From the NCBI GenBank assembly GCA_023014485.1, contig JAJOZX010005789.1, positions 36,001-100,000 on the forward strand: a stretch of DNA of 64,000 nt. Direction: 5' to 3'. This document shows positions 9,621 through 20,664 of this stretch, piece after piece. The position numbers were made by a program, and so were the translations under genes. The stretch comes from Bathynomus jamesi. Lineage: Eukaryota > Arthropoda > Malacostraca > Isopoda > Cirolanidae. The notes beneath the pieces are model-generated. The model saw only the letters and a program-made list of their open reading frames with translations, was not told where the DNA came from and ran no database searches. The first letter of the stretch is position 1, and the number at the start of each line of letters is the position of its first letter.

Positions 9621-10538
9621 ATGGTTGAATCAAACTCTCTGATAACTTTGATGATCTTTGCTTTCCTGTACAAATTCTCTTATGGAGACAGTATTGACTC
9701 TAAGATGAAAGGACTTTACAACCTTTTTGAAGAGATTGGATTCTCTCCTTTTTGCGTGTCTCAAACTCTGGCGCTTTGTGAGAACTCCGTAAAGAATTCT
9801 TTCTTGCTCGGAATCAAAAGTCAATTGCATTCAATTGAAAAGCGAACTGTCAACTTGATTGAAATTCCCAAACGTCCTCGTAATTGTCTAGATATTTTTA
9901 ACGTTGTTGACAAGGAGTCCGGAATTCGAACAGTGTACCCTTTCAGTACTGAAAACCGACCCGTTTCTGTTTTGTGCGACCAAACTACTGACGGAGGTGG
10001 ATGGACGGTGATTCAACATCGAGAGTCTCTTCCAGGGAGAGAAAACTTCTTCCGGAAGTGGGTGGAGTACCAACTTGGTTTCGGAAACCTAAAGGGAGAG
10101 TTTTGGTTGGGATTGAATAACATCCATGCCCTTGTTAGTGACACTCTGATGGAATTGAGGGTGGACCTTGAGGACTTCGAGGGGAAAAAGCGTTTGGCAA
10201 AGTACGAGCACTTATACATCGGAGACACAACATCCAAATACCTCCTGGATTTAGGAGAATATTCAGGCAATGCCGGAGATTCATTTTCCGTTGATCACAA
10301 CGGTAAAATGTTTTCAACGAAGGATCAAGACAACGACATTTTTACAGGTGGAAGTTGTTCGAAGAATCATCGCGGAGCATGGTGGTATGGACACTGCCAT
10401 TCATCGAATTTGAATGGATATCAATATGAAGGAAACCACACTTCATACGCCGATGGCATCAATTGGCGTACATTTCATGGGTATCATTATTCCTTAAAGA
10501 TAACTTCTCTCAGTCTTAGACCAAAATTCAAAAATTAA
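9621..10538 (+). CDS. FReD1: secreted fibrinogen-related lectin (tachylectin-5/ficolin-like)
   Basis: Encodes 305 aa in one exon. Residues 1-22 form a signal peptide (hydrophobic LITLMIFAFL core, ending near SYG/DS). Residues 23-85 are a linker with two cysteines (45, 53) that may bridge chains. Residues about 86-305 are a fibrinogen-related domain: RPRNCLDIFN, LCDQTTDGGGWTV, EFWLGL, then a calcium-loop motif DQDND (235-239) and RGAWWYGHCH-SNLNG. C89-C119 and C246-C259 match the two canonical FReD disulfides. Such proteins bind acetylated sugars on microbes outside the cell; that function is inferred from family. Unlike FReD2-4 it lacks the adjacent Cys-Cys at 110-111 and has one residue fewer there. 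It is the most divergent intact copy. The ATG is supported by TATA spacing and conservation in all copies. Confidence 0.93.
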   Translation: MVESNSLITLMIFAFLYKFSYGDSIDSKMKGLYNLFEEIGFSPFCVSQTLALCENSVKNSFLLGIKSQLHSIEKRTVNLIEIPKRPRNCLDIFNVVDKESGIRTVYPFSTENRPVSVLCDQTTDGGGWTVIQHRESLPGRENFFRKWVEYQLGFGNLKGEFWLGLNNIHALVSDTLMELRVDLEDFEGKKRLAKYEHLYIGDTTSKYLLDLGEYSGNAGDSFSVDHNGKMFSTKDQDNDIFTGGSCSKNHRGAWWYGHCHSSNLNGYQYEGNHTSYADGINWRTFHGYHYSLKITSLSLRPKFKN

Positions 10539-10754
10539 ATTCGATACTCAAAATTGTCTGAAAACCTTAGACTAAGTCCACATATTAATTAACTAATAGT
10601 AAAGAACACGTAATAATAAAAACAACAATAATAATAATAATAATAAAAAAAATAATAATAATAGTTGTTTATTTTTCAAAAAATAAATACAGAGCATATA
10701 AGTGTACGTAGAAATACTGCTATGGAGCCATAGTATTTAATGTAGTTTCCACAG
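10539..10754. other. FReD1 3' flank with (AAT)n repeat
   Basis: An (ATA)n tract at about 10620-10665 lies some 90 bp past the stop. A similar trinucleotide tract sits at the same place after every FReD copy. Beyond it the flank no longer matches the other copies. Confidence 0.7.
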
Positions 10755-10756
10755 TA

Positions 10757-10829
10757 CAGGGTGTTCATAAAGTCCCGCAAGTGAATATGGTTCATGCATA
10801 TTCACTCGCGTGACTTTATGAACAACCTG
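10757..10829. mobile_element. Short mariner-like MITE (hairpin)
   Basis: About 73 bp with inverted ends, CAGGGTGTTCATAAAGTC and GACTTTATGAACAACCTG, meeting at a short GTTCATG centre. TA lies on both outer sides (10755-10756, 10830-10831). The CAGGGTGTTC end is typical of mariner-like elements. Non-coding. Confidence 0.7.
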
Positions 10830-10831
10830 TA

Positions 10832-11595
10832 TTTGTACCATTCATTACCTAAACGCTGGTTTGTGATATGTCTACAATACGTGGGATTAGTTTTTCACTA
10901 AAATGAGTTAAAAACCTCCTTCAACTGCTATTTAATTATAGTACAGTGAATTTAAATGAAATAAATAATGGTTGTAGAACCAAAGAGTTTGTGTTGAGAT
11001 TATTCTAATGTTGAATAAAACGGGAATTAAAAAAATCAAACTCATTTTCTTTAAACGTTTTATGACCAATGAAGAAAACGGAATGCGTCAACAACATTGA
11101 AATACATGAAAATTTTATTTTTCAAATGAATACAAAAATCTGTACGAGAACCATTTTGTTTTTTGTTTCTTGATTATTCTAAACGTGAACTCATTCGTAT
11201 GAGAGAGATTTTGTTGATATTTCGAGTGTGATTTCAAAGTTTTGGAAATACAGTACTGTAATAGTTCCGATGTCTTAGATTTATTGAACCGTTTACTTGG
11301 TTGTTTGATGTGATTTGCCTAATTAACATAGAAGTTTCATTATAAAATATTTTATGCGTATGTGAGCGGATATTTATGTTACGCGAGTCCTTTAGCTTAA
11401 TAATTTTTAAGGATATAAAGAAGGGATTTGAGGGGTCACCATTGTTTAAACACCCGATATCATTCTCACAATATTTGATACAATACATTTAATGATGTCC
11501 TTCCTTATGCTTTATTTTCCCTAATTGCTATGTTATGTAAGGGCGTACAGTGGTTCTAATACAGATTCACCAATATAAATTTTAAAATGTTTGTA

Positions 11596-11632
<37 letters not shown>

Positions 11633-13020
11633 AGTTTTACAATCTACTTGTTGCGTTTGATGCGTTCTTGAAGATGAGCTTCTCATCTAAAAGTACACTT
11701 AATATTGTTACTGTATTCTCTTAATTATTCTGTTATTTAAATGTTTATGCAAGTTTATATTCTGGTTTTTTATTTCTTAGAATTATATATGATGCGTTTC
11801 ACAGATTTAAAGTCACTTTATTTGTATTTAAGCCGTCATAAATATAGATGAGGTCCACGTTTATTGTTTCTGGTACAGTTCCTAAGTCGTTATCGCGTGA
11901 GTGAGGGGTGTTATGTCATCTGAATACTGAATACTGGTTATGTTACGACAATACTACAATTACTAAGATCAGTTACTTAACACCAAAATACAGTCTTTAG
12001 AAGGGTTCACTAATCGAACATTTAGTACTACTAACGTGACTAAAAGTCAAATTGATGATCTTTTAATCTGACATTATGTTTTGTGTTATTCAAAAAAGGA
12101 CTTTAACTCTCCCATTACGAGTCCTTTACTTCGCATTTAGCCAAGTTTTGATCATACACGATTGCTATCTTGAGTCCAATCTTGAGCCAACGCGTTAGAC
12201 TAATCTTGAGTCCAACGTTCGAGTTAGGTACGGGAAGATCTCAATACAATTACTGCAATAAGCAGTAAAATATTCCATAAGATTTTTGTCTTAAAAATGC
12301 GATGATACCATGATACTATACATAAAACATACGCTAACAAACCACGCAGTTACATAAATAAATAAAAAATAAAGAATTATCAAAAAGTAAACACTGAAAA
12401 TTGTTTAAAGTACAGTTACTTAAAAAAGTCCGCATATTAATCAAAAGAAAAAATTCCGATTCGTCAAGAGGTTTATGCGAAACCTTCACTTTTATAAGAT
12501 TGTTATCAAACACACTCATTTTTCAAAACACACCATTTCCTAAAACAAAACAAATAGAAATAGAAAAAAACCCTAACCCCTCGCCTTCACCCCAACTCCC
12601 ATGGAATGCAAATCAATTTTGAATTGAATTGAATTGAATAACCTTTATTAATAATAAAATAAATACATTCGTTTCAATTTACAACGACATTAATAATTGT
12701 GAAGCTCGACTATTCATTTTAGCTTTATGCTTTAACCTTCTGAGTAAATAAACCGCTGTTTGCACATTTCATTTTACTAACTTATGTAGAAAGTTATACA
12801 AATATCCTTTAAAACAAAGCATTGATCTTATTATCTTATTGATCTTATGATCTTATTACCAATCAGTATTGTCATAGTTTTCATTATAAGAAATGAATAG
12901 TGACGAAATGAAAGTTTGGTAAACCTGGAAACAGATTAGAAATTTAATATTTTTACTTTATTTTCAGTAAAAACCTGAAAAACAAAGTTTCATCTCAAAT
13001 ACCTAAAATAGAAATATAAT
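10832..13020. other. Anonymous AT-rich intergenic region
   Basis: No gene is supported. An (AT)n tract lies at about 11600-11629 and a short (GAATT)n run at about 12618-12640. Open frames at 11234-11488, 12334-12519 and 12401-12622 are short, of biased composition and without domains. Confidence 0.5.
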
Positions 13021-13064
13021 ATAGCGGAACTGCTACGAGGTTACGAGGTGTATATATACACCTC

Positions 13065-13125
13065 AACCAGGCTTCCAACCCACTACCTCTTTAGTACGAG
13101 GTGAGGTCGCTAACCATTTTATTAC
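13065..13125 (-). repeat. tRNA-like SINE head (minus strand)
   Basis: On the minus strand an AATGGTTAGCG A-box-like segment is followed by an anticodon-arm-like stretch and GTAGTGGGTTGGAAGCC, which resembles a B box. This is the look of a tRNA-derived SINE promoter. Full cloverleaf folding is not convincing. Confidence 0.35.
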
Positions 13126-13264
13126 GACATGATAAAAGTTAAAAAAACCTTGAGGATATTTCATTAACTGAGGAAACGCATAACGCTTTCACGCCAAGAG
13201 GTGTTTTACGTGTTAACCCTTTGAATTCGAGCTAATGATCAGCAGTTTATTCAGATTTTCTTTT

Positions 13265-13332
13265 GTACTCTAGAGTAATGGTTAACGCCCTTACCTTCTA
13301 TTGAAGAGGTGATGGGTTCGTTTCATGGTGGG
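13265..13332 (+). repeat. tRNA-like SINE head (plus strand)
   Basis: AGTAATGGTTAACGCCC resembles an A box. It is followed by an ACCTTC...GAAGAGGT stem and GTGATGGGTTCGTTTC, a B-box-like segment, in tRNA spacing. It is related to the inverted copy at 13065-13125. Acceptor-stem pairing is poor, so it is not called a tRNA gene. Confidence 0.4.
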
Positions 13333-13381
13333 GGTATTTTTACATTAAGCAAAATCATGATTGTGCATGTTTGATATTCGA

Positions 13382-13387
<6 letters not shown>

Positions 13388-13413
<26 letters not shown>

Positions 13414-13470
13414 TTTTTTTTTTATTTATTTATTTATTATAGTAATATTAATAATAATAATAACAGTAAT
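13388..13470. repeat. (AT)n, (T)n, (TTTA)n and (AAT)n low-complexity tract
   Basis: Consecutive short microsatellites with no coding content. Confidence 0.85.
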
Positions 13471-13789
13471 AAAAAATAGAAAAAATAGAAAGCAATAAAA
13501 ATACAAGCAATGAAAAATAGCAAAATCGATGTTAGGTTCAGCTACAGACAAATTATATAGAGTATAGGAGGGTTTCTACCTCTTAAACACCTCCACAATT
13601 TGACTCTTGCTCACAGATTTAAGTCTCCCTCTACGAAGCCTATCCACGAAAATTGTCTTAATATTGGCGCTCATTCCGGGTTGTCCATAATCAGTGGGAC
13701 TCGCCAATCGACATAAGGAAGACGCGAGTTAAATGAAGATTCCGAACGCGTAAGACACTTATTTTTGTGATGCCCAAAAATGTCGACTC

Positions 13790-13925
13790 CACAATGTAGC
13801 CATGTCGGAACACCGTTTCCCATAAATCAGAGTAATTAAGCGATACTGAATGTCGATAATAGTTGGATGGGTGACCGTCCTTTGCATCCAGAGATGTATC
13901 GATCCGTGGTTCGGATCCCACGTAC
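13790..13925 (+). repeat. 5S rRNA-derived SINE-like sequence or 5S pseudogene
   Basis: A GCCAT start is followed by AATTAAGC (13834-13841). Exactly 23 bases later comes GGATGGGTGACCG (13865-13877), the spacing and wording of the 5S rRNA internal control region. The rest of the 5S molecule is degraded. A B-box-like GGTTCGGATCC (13908-13918) in a GTGG/CCAC arm follows. This fits a 5S-headed SINE (SINE3-like) better than a functional 5S gene. The reading frame at 13691-13981 is spurious. Confidence 0.6.
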
Positions 13926-13999
13926 AACTTGTAGGCCCACTCTGTCACATGACCTTTACTGTTACAAAGGAGGTTGAACAACCCTAAAAATACACTAAG

Positions 14000-14590
14000 C
14001 GAGGGAGTCCTGACTCTAAAAGAGTACTGTTCAAATTCGGAGAACCCTTAACTGTGTTTGACCATGTGCCACTATACTGAATTTATAAAGCATCTTACAA
14101 AGCACAGTTACTGCAGTGAAAACATCTTCAGTATATACAAAAGTTGTACTGTTAAGTGGTGTGTTTTTTGCTTTTCCCCAAAACTCCAATTCTCAATTTT
14201 GCTCCTGCAAAAGATTTGGTTGCATAATTTTAGTAATTGGCCGAATGAACTATATATTACTTACACTTTGAGATAAATTACAGATTCTGGCTTTTATGAA
14301 CCAGAAAGAACTACGAGATGAGACAAAAATATTAACACTTTATCTCTCATCATGAACGACTATTTGGTGAATGATTGCCCTTATCAGTTCAAGCCTAAAT
14401 TGTATAGAAGTTTTATTTGACTTTACTGATCAAGCCAATAGGGTTTTAGATTACCTCAGTAGTAAACATTTAAATATAAAATTTAGTGAGAATTGAAATA
14501 AACAACTTCCTTTCCCTTTTAGATATCTTAATTATGAAATGTCCGAACAACTTTCAAATCTAGAAGGAAAACTTTCATAGAATCTCGCTC
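14000..14590. other. Anonymous non-coding stretch
   Basis: AT-rich, with no supportable gene or repeat. The frame at 14058-14276 has no recognisable domain. Confidence 0.4.
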
Positions 14591-15110
14591 TAACTTCCTT
14601 CAACTTGAACACATTGCTCACAACGTTCGACTACTGATCGACAGACATACAAAAGTTTACTTTGTAATTTTAGAACATCTTGTGTATATATGATAAAAAT
14701 AAGATATTATTTCAAATTAAGGTGGAAGTACATCGTTACCTTTAAAATATGGAAAACACTTTTAATCTTGGAAGTTTCACCACACTCTAAATGGTACTAG
14801 ACGTTTGATTACATATATGAAATGTCTACTCGACATCTCATAATGAATTTAGCTTACTGTACTGAAATGACTAATAGCTATTTTGAAATGTTTGCTATAT
14901 ATTTCAGATATCTGGAAACGGTGTTTAAATGTTTCAGACATAAAAGTGTAGAAATTAAACATTTCATTTGTATAATAAGTTAAATTTCTATTCTTTGCGT
15001 CTAGACGCACGCGCATTGTGATTAAAAATATTTTGAAATTGTGACGCAGTTTACTGATACGGATACAAAGTAAATCACGAGAAGAAATGAATATAAATTG
15101 AAAGTCATAA
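14591..15110. repeat. Relic FReD-array segment with an internal deletion junction
   Basis: 14591-14668 matches the mariner remnant of the array (TTCAACTTGAACACATTG). 14669-14762 matches the array spacer (TAAGATATTATTTCAAATTA). At about 14762 the sequence jumps straight to the block normally found about 600 bp downstream of a FReD gene (TTTAATCTTGGAAGT). The whole promoter-plus-FReD portion is therefore missing. This is a deletion product of an ancient array unit. Confidence 0.75.
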
Positions 15111-16178
15111 GTTTTTAAGAGTAATGCTGTGAACCAATTCTTTTATGAAAGATTAAACTTATACTTTCATGCATTAGCCATTTCATTGTTAGACAATTCA
15201 TTAGACATTTCAGTTGACTTACTGTAATGTCTAACCAAATGTTGAACTTCACAGTGAAGCGTTTACGCATTCTATATTTTGAAATTTCCAAAATTGATAC
15301 ACTGAAACGTCTAACGAAACATTTAATTCTATTTAGAGTGCACACACACGACGTACAGAGAGCCGCTTTGATGTGGAATTTAGCCATGTGGGTGGGATGG
15401 GGTCGCTCGTTCACCAAAATGCGTGTGTGAATGTATATTGTGCGCTCTTTAGTCTCTACTTTTTCTCTTTTTCACTATCTTCTGTGTTTCGCATCCGAAG
15501 TATTTCTGCTTTCTCACCTCAATCCTTCGGGAAAAGAGATTTGTTAATGTACTGTATGTATGTATGTATGTATGTATGTATTGTTTTTTTATTTCGGAGA
15601 TGTAGGGTAATGGATGTCTGAGACCAAAAATAATGAGTTAAATTTTATGGTATTTCGTGCAGTGTACAGTAAATGTTTCAGTTAGGGGATGTTTATGATT
15701 AATAAGTTCATCAGTTAATCAATGTTTCGAATTTAATCATCAATTAATCAAAAATATTTTGAGAAAATGGTGAAATATTAATTTTCTTTACAATTTCGGC
15801 ATCATTTTACCATAAATTTTGCGATGTGGCATTTGAATTTGGCACCTTTTTGCGTGTATAAAGTGGCTAATCCGTTGATGCCTGGTTTCTAAAACTAAAT
15901 GGATGAGCAAAATATGTTTTGTTCGGTCTTATCTCACGCAACAGAAACAATAAAGATCTTTCTTACTCTTTTCACAAGTATTTAATTTTTAATAATTTAT
16001 AATGAGTTAATCATTGATTAATTAGAAAATTTCATCATTCATCACTTTTTACTAAAAAATGATTAATTAATCATAATCGAGTTTCACTGAGTTTCATTCT
16101 AAATTAAAACAAAAAAATACCTTAAATATTTATTTAAAAACTTTATAGAATTTTGTAGAAAATTGTATGCAAATATGT
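15111..16178. other. Anonymous region with a (TATG)n microsatellite
   Basis: No gene is supported. A tetranucleotide run lies at about 15556-15583. 15690-16080 is rich in ATTAATCA-like words. Open frames at 15115-15621 overlap on both strands and have no domains. Confidence 0.5.
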
Positions 16179-16382
16179 GGGATGAATTTCACAATTAAAC
16201 AAGTGAAATGAATAAATGATGCAAAACCACAAGGGAAAAGGAAAAATGATTCCAAGGCCTTTCGTGTATTCAGCAGTATACCTCGTCAAGGAATCAGAGA
16301 TCTAGATTCCATGATGAGGTGTACTGCTGAATACTAGAAAGACCTTGGAAATACTTTTCCTTTTCCCTTGTGGGTGTGCATC

Positions 16383-16384
<2 letters not shown>
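16179..16384. mobile_element. Second palindromic Penelope-like terminal fragment
   Basis: Same family as 8623-8808. It begins GGGATGAATTTCACAATTAA and has inverted arms 16218-16298 and 16304-16383 with the ATTCCAAGGCCTTTCGTGTA motif. The hammerhead cores are damaged: C3 reads T in the left arm and A in the right arm, and the right-arm stem II is disrupted. An (AT)n tract follows at 16385-16409. Confidence 0.6.
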
Positions 16385-16409
<25 letters not shown>

Positions 16410-16413
<4 letters not shown>

Positions 16414-16751
16414 AGGAAAGAGGGTCACAGGCTGAATGCCCGCACAAACGCTCCTCTACCCATAAAGGAACAAAAGAAAGAGCCAAAATCAAGGTCCAGG
16501 GATTTCGAGATGCCTGTTCACTCAGTGTTTGAAAGATTGGTGATCGTAAACAGGGGGAAAGATTGTTCCAGAGTTGACCAGTTGAGTAGATGAAAGATTG
16601 AAAATACCGATTAATCTTTGCGTTAGAGAGTTGTACAGGAAAAGAACGAGAATGTGTCGAAAGTGTGATATTGCGTGCTCTCCTTAAAGGAGGCGGCAAG
16701 CAGTTACAGAGTTGAAAAGAGCAGTGTCCGTTATACTGTAATAGCGGTAGT

Positions 16752-16820
<69 letters not shown>

Positions 16821-17945
16821 ACGAAAAACCTTTCATTCCTCCGACTCAAGTAAAGTTGTGCGAGTTGAGCCACCCGACACATGGCAACCGTACTCCATAA
16901 AGGGGTGGACAAGATCCCTGTACAGAGACTAGAACTGAGTGAGGGCGAAGAAATTGTGGAACCCGTACAACACACCTTACCTTTTAGAAGCTGTTTCAGA
17001 AACCGAGTATGTGATCTTTTCAGGAAAGATTACGAGAAAAGGAAACACCAAGAATGTTAAGAGAAGAGGAAGGTTTGATTTGTATATTGCTGGAGGTAAG
17101 AGGATAGTCGTGTGGAAGATTGTACCGAGTAGACAGATGAAAGAACCGAAATTTTGAGACATTGAAAGCTACACGGTTTCTCTGCCCCAATAAGTGATAG
17201 TAGAATGATTATAGGTTAGGTGCACCATAATCGTTTTACGCGAAGCGTGGAGTGACTGTTGTGATGGACGATTTGTGAAGCAGATGGAGAAATGAAGAGT
17301 GGAATCATGGGCATTGGAGTGGATAGGACGGGAAGTGCGGCTTAAAAGATCATTGGTAAATAAAAGAAAAGAGTGGATGACAGGTCAGAGCCCTGAGGAG
17401 CACCATTATTAATAGCTTTTGGAGAAGAAAAGTGGCCATCTACAACAGCAGATATAGGTCGGCCACATAGGAAATCAAGAGACGGAGGCACAGAAAGAAG
17501 GATAGAAACCGAAGGAGGGCAGTTTCGAAATTAAAGATTTGTGCCAGACTCCATGAAAAGCTTTTGATTTGTCTATTGTCTAGTGCAATAACACAGGTCT
17601 CATCGAAATCCCGAAAGGAGGATGACCAAGAGTCAGAGAAATAGGAAAGAAGATCGCCAGTGTAGCATCCCTTCTGGAATCCATACTGACGATCTGAAAA
17701 AAAGATTGTAAGAAGAGAGGTGTTTAAGAATCTTCCTATTAGGGACAGATTAAAAAACTTTAGAAAAGCAAGAAATGAAAGAAATTGGACGATAGTTAGA
17801 AGATTGAGAGTGGTCACCTTTCCTTGGGACAGGCTGAATGAAAGCGAACTTGTAGCAGGAAGGAAAAGTACCACATGAAAGACAAAGACGAAAGAGTTTC
17901 CTTGGCAGGGTGTCAACACAGAAGCACAGGCATACAAAAGTTTGA
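16410..17945 (-). pseudogene. Jockey-clade LINE reverse transcriptase, decayed
   Basis: On the minus strand, reading from 17945 down, recognisable pieces appear in order: PVPRKGDHSQSSNYRPIS (RT domain 1), SDRQYGFQKG, ETCVIALD (start of the first catalytic segment), a GAPQGS-like turn near 17400, and a long C-terminal region (PPPLRRARNITLSTHSRS, STGQLWNNLSP) typical of Jockey-like elements. Several frame changes and stops separate them, and the second catalytic box is unreadable. A (CT)n microsatellite (16756-16818 as GA) has expanded inside the C-terminal region. The 5' end adjoins another LINE at about 17946 and the 3' end adjoins (AT)n. Clade assignment is from motif recognition. Confidence 0.75.
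16756..16818. repeat. (GA)n microsatellite inside the LINE pseudogene
   Basis: About 60 bp of perfect (GA)n interrupting the former coding sequence. Confidence 0.95.
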
Positions 17946-18830
17946 CTTACTTGACTTATTTCCCGTCCGGTTAGAGCCGGGTTGGGTCCCTCTGATGACT
18001 TCTGTACTCCATCCAGGTTCGTCTGTCTCTCGCCATCGTTGTCAGCTCTCTCCATTCTCTCCCCGCGTTCCCGCTCTTAAAGCTCGCCAACCATGTTCTT
18101 CTTGGGCGTCCCCGCGGTCTAGTTCCATCCTCTCTCGCGTACATGGCTCTTCTGGGCAACCTCTCCTCCCTCATTCTCTCCATATGCCCAAACCATCTTC
18201 TCTGAATATCTTCGACTTTGCTATTCACTGGGATGTTGACGTTGGTCCGGTTCCTGATCTCCTCATTGGTCACCCGGTCCATCTATCTCACCCCACAAAT
18301 CCTTCTCAAACAGTACATCTCAAATGTATTTAACTTTTTCCGCTCTTTCTCTCTCATTATCCAACTTTCAGCTCCGAACAGTACTGTTGGCAGTACTATG
18401 GATTCATATAATCTGATTTTTAGTTTCATACTGACGTGGTTGTCTTTCCAGACTTTATCCATTTTATTCATTACTGCATATCCCAGTTTAATCCTCTCCT
18501 GCATTGCTCGATAAGTGTTGTTGTCACTGGTAAAGTAGACTCCCAGGTGTTTGAATTCATGTACTTGTTCAATTTGGGTGTTTGCAAGGCGTAGATCCAC
18601 TACTTCATCTATTTTTTCTAGTTTCATTATTTTGGTTTTTGCTACATTTATTTTCAGATTGTATTTGTTGCATGTTTCTTCCACTCGTTCTATCATTGTA
18701 GCCGCCTCTTCTTTAGTTTCTGCCAATAGCACTATGTCATCTGCATACCTCAAGTCCGTGCCGATTTCACCTCCTATTTTGATGGATCCTTCGTAATTCT
18801 GCGATGCCTCCCTCATTACCGCTTCCAAAA
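17946..18830 (-). pseudogene. 5'-truncated LINE reverse transcriptase C-terminus (RTE-like)
   Basis: The minus strand reads GTDLRYADDIVLLAETKEEA, containing the catalytic YADD box, then KINVAKTK, FKHLGVYFTS, LPTVLFGAESW and a stop-separated tail with RRWFGHMERM and GRPRRTWL. These are the RT palm end, thumb and the C-terminal RWxGHxxRM module common in RTE/BovB-related elements. The frame changes once near 18283. Sequence before the YADD segment is absent: the left end adjoins the Jockey fragment, and the right end adjoins array spacer at 18831. The element is dead on arrival by 5' truncation. Confidence 0.75.
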
Positions 18831-19377
18831 GTTTACTAGGTAATTTTAGAACATTGTGTGTGTGTGTGTATATGAGAAAAATAAGATATTATTTCAAATT
18901 AAGGTGGAAGTACATCGTTACCTTTAAAATATGGAAAACACTGATGAGATGCAACAACAAATGTGAATAAAGGCAATTGCAACATAAATTGTCAATATTA
19001 TATAAATCATAATAAGAAACCATCAATTTCTTGGCAATTGCGACAATTTAGTGTAAAAACGGACTAAAGCCGAAGAAAGAAATGGGTGATGAAGACGAAA
19101 CAAAATGAAAAATATAATAAAGTTATTTAAATAATCCTTTATTTTCAATAGATATTTTGACGAATTGAAATAAAAAATTTCATTTTCCAGTTCATTCATT
19201 TGAACAGAGACAGTAGATATTATTACGAAGTAGATATTATTACGCAGAATATTGTAAACTGAAATTATCTTTTGGTTTTCAGGGGGGGGAAATTTTGATG
19301 AAAAAATAAAAAAAAAACAAAGCAGATTACGAAAGAAATTTGAGGAAGCACCATAACTAAAAACACCTTTTCTCATT

Positions 19378-19380
<3 letters not shown>
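18831..19380. repeat. FReD-array spacer block (relic copy)
   Basis: Matches the spacer found before the promoter block in the tandem segments (GGTGGAAGTACATCGTTACC, GAAATGGGTGATGAAGACGA). It is not followed by a FReD gene here; a Penelope-like element and an RTE LINE lie beyond it. Confidence 0.8.
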
Positions 19381-19415
<35 letters not shown>

Positions 19416-19448
19416 AATAAAACCACGAAGGAAAGGAAACACAAAATG

Positions 19449-19488
19449 GTGCTCAAGCGCTTTCGTCTAATGACATCCTCAGGAACAC
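19449..19488 (-). ncRNA. Hammerhead-ribozyme motif, left arm
   Basis: Exact reverse-complement copy of the motif at 20665-20704; transcribed from the minus strand it has the same complete core. Confidence 0.7.
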
Positions 19489-19613
19489 TGAAGTACATAA
19501 AAAGGTTAAGCCTATATATAGGTTACAGAAAGAAAAAAAGAAAAAATAAATAACATACATACACACAAACATATATATATACATATATATACATACATAT
19601 CTATATATACAAA

Positions 19614-19616
<3 letters not shown>

Positions 19617-19643
<27 letters not shown>
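19617..19643. repeat. (CATA)n microsatellite
   Basis: Tetranucleotide run within the left arm; the mirror (TATG)n lies near 20518-20540 in the right arm. Confidence 0.8.
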
Positions 19644-19649
<6 letters not shown>

Positions 19650-19865
19650 CAATAAACAGAGAAGTAAAAATAAAATAAATTAAAAATTAAAACCTTAAAG
19701 GATTACCAGTGAGGCGTACAGATTTGTAAGGAAAAATATCGATTTTTAGCACAAGATCAAATGGATTATAAAAATACAAATTTATACTGGAACTCTGCCC
19801 GGTTTTAACACACTGCTGCCTATGGTACTTAAACTTTTGGATATTAATGTAGTATTTTCATATAA

Positions 19866-20264
19866 CAATATTGTGAAAAATATCATAGTAAAAATAGCCC
19901 TACCAATAATTCAGGCATTATCTATAAAATTGGTTGTAAACAATGTGATTCCTTTTACATAGGTCAGACGGGAAAGGATTTGCACACACGTATAAAACAG
20001 CATCAATATTCCGTTAGAACAGGACAGTTGTCCAGTGCCCTTTTTGTCCATTTGTCAGAGTTAGCCCACTGTATTGATTGGAATAATGCTTCAGTTTTAT
20101 TCCATTCAAGCAACATTGTTAATAGAAATATTCTTGAGTCTGCCATTATCCAACTTTCAAATAACTTCAACATAAGCAAAGGTCTTTTTCAACTCGATCC
20201 TGTTATTATGAATTCCTTTAAAACAGATTTAGATAAGAAGGGTAAAACATTAAATCTTTGGTAA
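19866..20264 (+). pseudogene. Penelope-like GIY-YIG endonuclease domain
   Basis: An open frame of about 132 codons after an in-frame stop at 19863-19865. It contains GIIYKIGCKQCDSFYIGQTG, where the separated Y and YIG form the GIY-YIG core. The CKQC pair is the zinc-knuckle-like signature of Penelope-type endonucleases. KDLHTRIKQH carries the conserved arginine and histidine, and further on an ILESAII segment includes the expected glutamate. It ends KGKTLNLW. In complete elements this domain follows the reverse transcriptase and nicks target DNA. Here the RT is missing, so the fragment cannot mobilise itself. The domain itself looks undamaged. Confidence 0.85.
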
Positions 20265-20508
20265 ACTTGTTTTCTACTTTATTAACTTTTAATTTGCATT
20301 TTATTTTTTTTATATATATCGAAACCTGACCATAGGCAGCAGTGTGTTAAAACCCGGGCAGAGTTCCAGTATAAATTTGTATTTTTATAATCCATTTGAT
20401 CTTGTGCTAAAAATCGATATTTTTCCTTACAAATCTGTACGCCTCACTGGTAATCCTTTAAGGTTTTAATTTTTAATTTTTTTTTTATTTTTACTTCTCT
20501 GTTTATTG

Positions 20509-20541
<33 letters not shown>

Positions 20542-20664
20542 TTGTATATATAGATATGTATGTATATATATGTATATATATATATGTTTGTGTGTATGTT
20601 GTTTTATTTTTTCTTTTTTTCTTTCTGTAACCTATATATAGGCTTAACCTTTTTATGTACTTCA

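Noticed and set aside
9630..10317. Minus-strand frames opposite FReD1, and similar 127-codon frames opposite FReD2-5
   Set aside because: Antisense shadows. They recur only because the sense genes are duplicated, and they show no domain or independent start context.
13265..13332. Functional tRNA gene
   Set aside because: A- and B-box-like words exist but the acceptor and D arms do not pair convincingly; SINE head is the better reading.
16675..16932. Open frame with an Arg-Glu repeat
   Set aside because: It is the (GA)n microsatellite inside a LINE pseudogene read on the opposite strand.
18835..19376. Minus-strand frame with FFILFRLHHPFLSS, repeated in every spacer (36237, 45795, 54820, 61355)
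   Set aside because: Its recurrence follows from block duplication. It differs in length and frame between copies and has no recognisable domain.
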